The notes under the pieces: generated by a model
The model's database searches: none
What the model was told of the DNA's origin: nothing
The model's input: only the letters and a program-made list of their open reading frames with translations
NCBI RefSeq assembly: GCF_001562415.1
Contig: NZ_LOEE01000021.1
Location: 1-64,000 of the forward strand
Direction of reading: 5' to 3'
Source of the DNA: Thermotalea metallivorans
GTDB lineage: Bacteria; Bacillota; Clostridia; Peptostreptococcales; Thermotaleaceae
DNA: 64,000 bases
Program-made: the position numbers and the translations under genes
Part shown: positions 62,547-64,000 of the stretch, in pieces
How positions within the stretch are numbered: position 1 is the stretch's first letter
Layout: the number at the start of each line of letters is the position of its first letter

Positions 62547-63722
62547 ATGAAAGAAATATTCAATAAATTCGTCTCAGTTATGATCTGCTTTACTCTGTTA
62601 CTCGGTTCATTTTCGATCGCAGCCCATGCTGAAGAATTTGACGTGGATGCGAGAGCAGCAATTTTGATGGATGCTTCCACCGGTACAATTCTATATGAAA
62701 AAAACATTCATGATAAACTGCCGCCGGCCAGTGTTACAAAAATTATGACAATGCTGCTGGCCATGGAGGCTTTAGAACAAAAAAAGATTTCTCTGGATGA
62801 CAAAGTTTTGATCAGTGATCGCGCCTCCAAAATGGGAGGCAGTCAGCTTTATCTGGAACCAGGGGAGGAAAAAACGGTAGAACAGCTTTTAAAGGGCGTA
62901 GCAGTTGCCTCCGCCAATGATGCATGTGTGGCCCTAGCCGAGCATATAAGCGGCACGGAGGAAATGTTCGTCAAAAGGATGAACGAAAGAGCCAAAGAAT
63001 TAGGGATGCATGATACACAATTTATGAATACCAACGGCCTGCCTCAAGAAGGTCACTATACCAGTGCCTATGATATTGCCATTATGTCAAAGGAATTATT
63101 AAAATATCCTAAAGTCCATGAATGGTTGACAATTTGGATGTCTACAATGAAAGTTGGACTGCCTAACAAGAAAATAACTACCCTTGAATTAACAAACACA
63201 AATAAATTAATTAGAATTTATCCGGGTGCCAATGGTATAAAAACAGGTTTTACCGCTGATGCAAAATATTGCCTGTCTGCCTCAGCTACCCGCAACGGTC
63301 TTACTTTGATTGCTGTCATATTGGGGAGCCCCACCTCGCAAATTCGATTTGAAGAGGCCAAAAAATTATTGAATTACGGATTTGCATCCTACAGTTCTGT
63401 TCCTATTGTCAAGAAAAATCAGATTGTAGATGAAATCACCGTTGAAAAAGGAAAACAAGAAAAAATAAAGGTCATTGCCAAGGAAGATCTCAGTGCTTTG
63501 GTGAAAAAAGGCGAAGAAAATAAAGTACAAAAAGAGATTATCCTCCCCCAAAACATTAAAGCACCTTTGGCTGCAGGACAGAAAATCGGTGAAATTTTGT
63601 TGACCGTTGATGGCAAAGAAATCAATAGGGTAGATCTTATTGCAGAAAAGGCTGTGGAGACAGCTTCTGCCATCGACATATTCGGAAAGATGATTCGCAG
63701 AACCCTCAAATCCAGCCAATAA
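62547..63722 (+). CDS. dacF: D-alanyl-D-alanine carboxypeptidase DacF
   Basis: A 391-residue low-molecular-weight PBP with signal peptide (VSVMICFTLLLGSFSIAAHA), active-site SxxK in PPASVTKIM near residue 62, SAN (VASANDAC) near 123, KTG (GIKTGFT) near 233, and the C-terminal PBP5-type domain with an amphipathic tail. It trims peptide stems in spore cortex. Here a terminator and scpA follow, not the spoIIA genes as in Bacillus. AAGGAGGG lies before ATG 62547. Confidence 0.92.
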   Translation: MKEIFNKFVSVMICFTLLLGSFSIAAHAEEFDVDARAAILMDASTGTILYEKNIHDKLPPASVTKIMTMLLAMEALEQKKISLDDKVLISDRASKMGGSQLYLEPGEEKTVEQLLKGVAVASANDACVALAEHISGTEEMFVKRMNERAKELGMHDTQFMNTNGLPQEGHYTSAYDIAIMSKELLKYPKVHEWLTIWMSTMKVGLPNKKITTLELTNTNKLIRIYPGANGIKTGFTADAKYCLSASATRNGLTLIAVILGSPTSQIRFEEAKKLLNYGFASYSSVPIVKKNQIVDEITVEKGKQEKIKVIAKEDLSALVKKGEENKVQKEIILPQNIKAPLAAGQKIGEILLTVDGKEINRVDLIAEKAVETASAIDIFGKMIRRTLKSSQ

Positions 63723-63738
63723 TGTGAAAATAAGCGAT

Positions 63739-63779
63739 AAAAAGTCTTCCTTTAACTCTTCCAACGGAAGACTTTTTTT
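63739..63779 (+). terminator. Terminator of dacF, related to the nested repeat hairpin
   Basis: AAAAAGTCTTCC (63739-63750) pairs with GGAAGACTTTTT (63766-63777). The loop (TTTAACTCTTCCAAC) is nearly the same as the loop of the nested hairpin in repeat copies 3 and 4 (TTTCAATCTTCCAAC). Confidence 0.9.
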
Positions 63780-63868
63780 ATGATGTGATTCCTATCTCTT
63801 CATATGTTATAATAAAAGATGCATCTAACAAATATAAGGATGCATATTGAAAAAAAGCAGGTGATGCA

Positions 63869-64000
63869 ATGTCATATAATGTAAAACTTGAGAGCTTTGA
63901 AGGTCCTTTTGACTTATTATTTCACCTTATTGAAAAAGCAGAGGTGGATATATACAATATCCCCATTGCCCAGATCACAGACCAGTATATCCAATACATT
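63869..64000 (+). CDS. scpA: Segregation and condensation protein ScpA (5' part)
   Basis: The first 44 residues read [20 protein letters not shown] and [15 protein letters not shown], the diagnostic N-terminus of ScpA, the kleisin of the SMC-ScpAB condensin. GCAGGTGATG precedes the ATG, and TATAAT (63808-63813) may be its -10. The gene runs off the window. Confidence 0.92.
   Translation, partial: MSYNVKLESFEGPFDLLFHLIEKAEVDIYNIPIAQITDQYIQYI

Overview
The window is a gene-dense, low-GC stretch of a Clostridia-type, endospore-forming Gram-positive chromosome. Nearly every gene is on the + strand. The evidence for this is uninterrupted sigK, the complete spoIIIAA-AH operon, spoIVB, spo0A, spoIIM and dacF, strong AGGAGG ribosome binding sites, frequent GTG/TTG starts, and intrinsic terminators. 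An OLE RNA next to oapA narrows it (by inference) to anaerobic or extremophile Firmicutes of the Alkaliphilus kind. I see no prophage, plasmid genes, CRISPR array, tRNA or rRNA.

Layout. 1-4.6 kb: sfsA, a tiny zinc-ribbon gene, a Fur-family regulator, RNase J, and a lysine exporter split into two overlapping genes. 4.6-11.9 kb: a block matching the Bacillus yrrL-yrrM-yrrO-udk-yrrR order (mltG, trmR, trhP, udk, a class B PBP), then sigK and a CPBP membrane protease. 11.9-27.2 kb: a complete Gram-positive type IV pilus locus (pilB, pilT, pilC, pilA, pilD, pilM, pilN, pilO, four minor prepilins and a large secreted von Willebrand A protein). A sigma-H-like promoter and a cyclic-di-GMP-II riboswitch with a terminator precede it, and a ComFB-family gene lies just after it. 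27.8-36.9 kb: Xaa-Pro dipeptidase, efp, a CD1247-type protein, spoIIIAA-AH, and the Asp23/AmaP/DUF2273 envelope cluster. 36.9-51.7 kb: nusB, a TsaD paralogue, folD, xseA, xseB, ispA, a PAP2-like gene, OLE RNA, oapA, dxs, tlyA, argR, recN, spoIVB and spo0A. 51.8-56.5 kb: a SteA / MctB-like / glycosyltransferase envelope cluster and a DUF3866 gene. 56.8-64 kb: nudF, spoIIM, a small membrane protein, xerD, two tandem purine nucleoside phosphorylases, pyrimidine phosphorylase, dacF and the start of scpA.

The most notable non-coding content is: (1) OLE RNA with its own promoter; (2) the c-di-GMP-II riboswitch, whose aptamer closing strand is also the left arm of a terminator, which predicts an ON switch for pili; (3) a four-copy foldback repeat family at 27.2, 42.8, 46.4 and 50.6 kb. 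Three of those copies sit in the terminator behind a gene and are flanked by near-perfect duplications of that terminator hairpin. Two carry a nested module whose second hairpin resembles the dacF terminator. Coordinates of starts were chosen from visible ribosome binding sites and family lengths; functional calls come from reading motifs and gene order, since no database search was possible.
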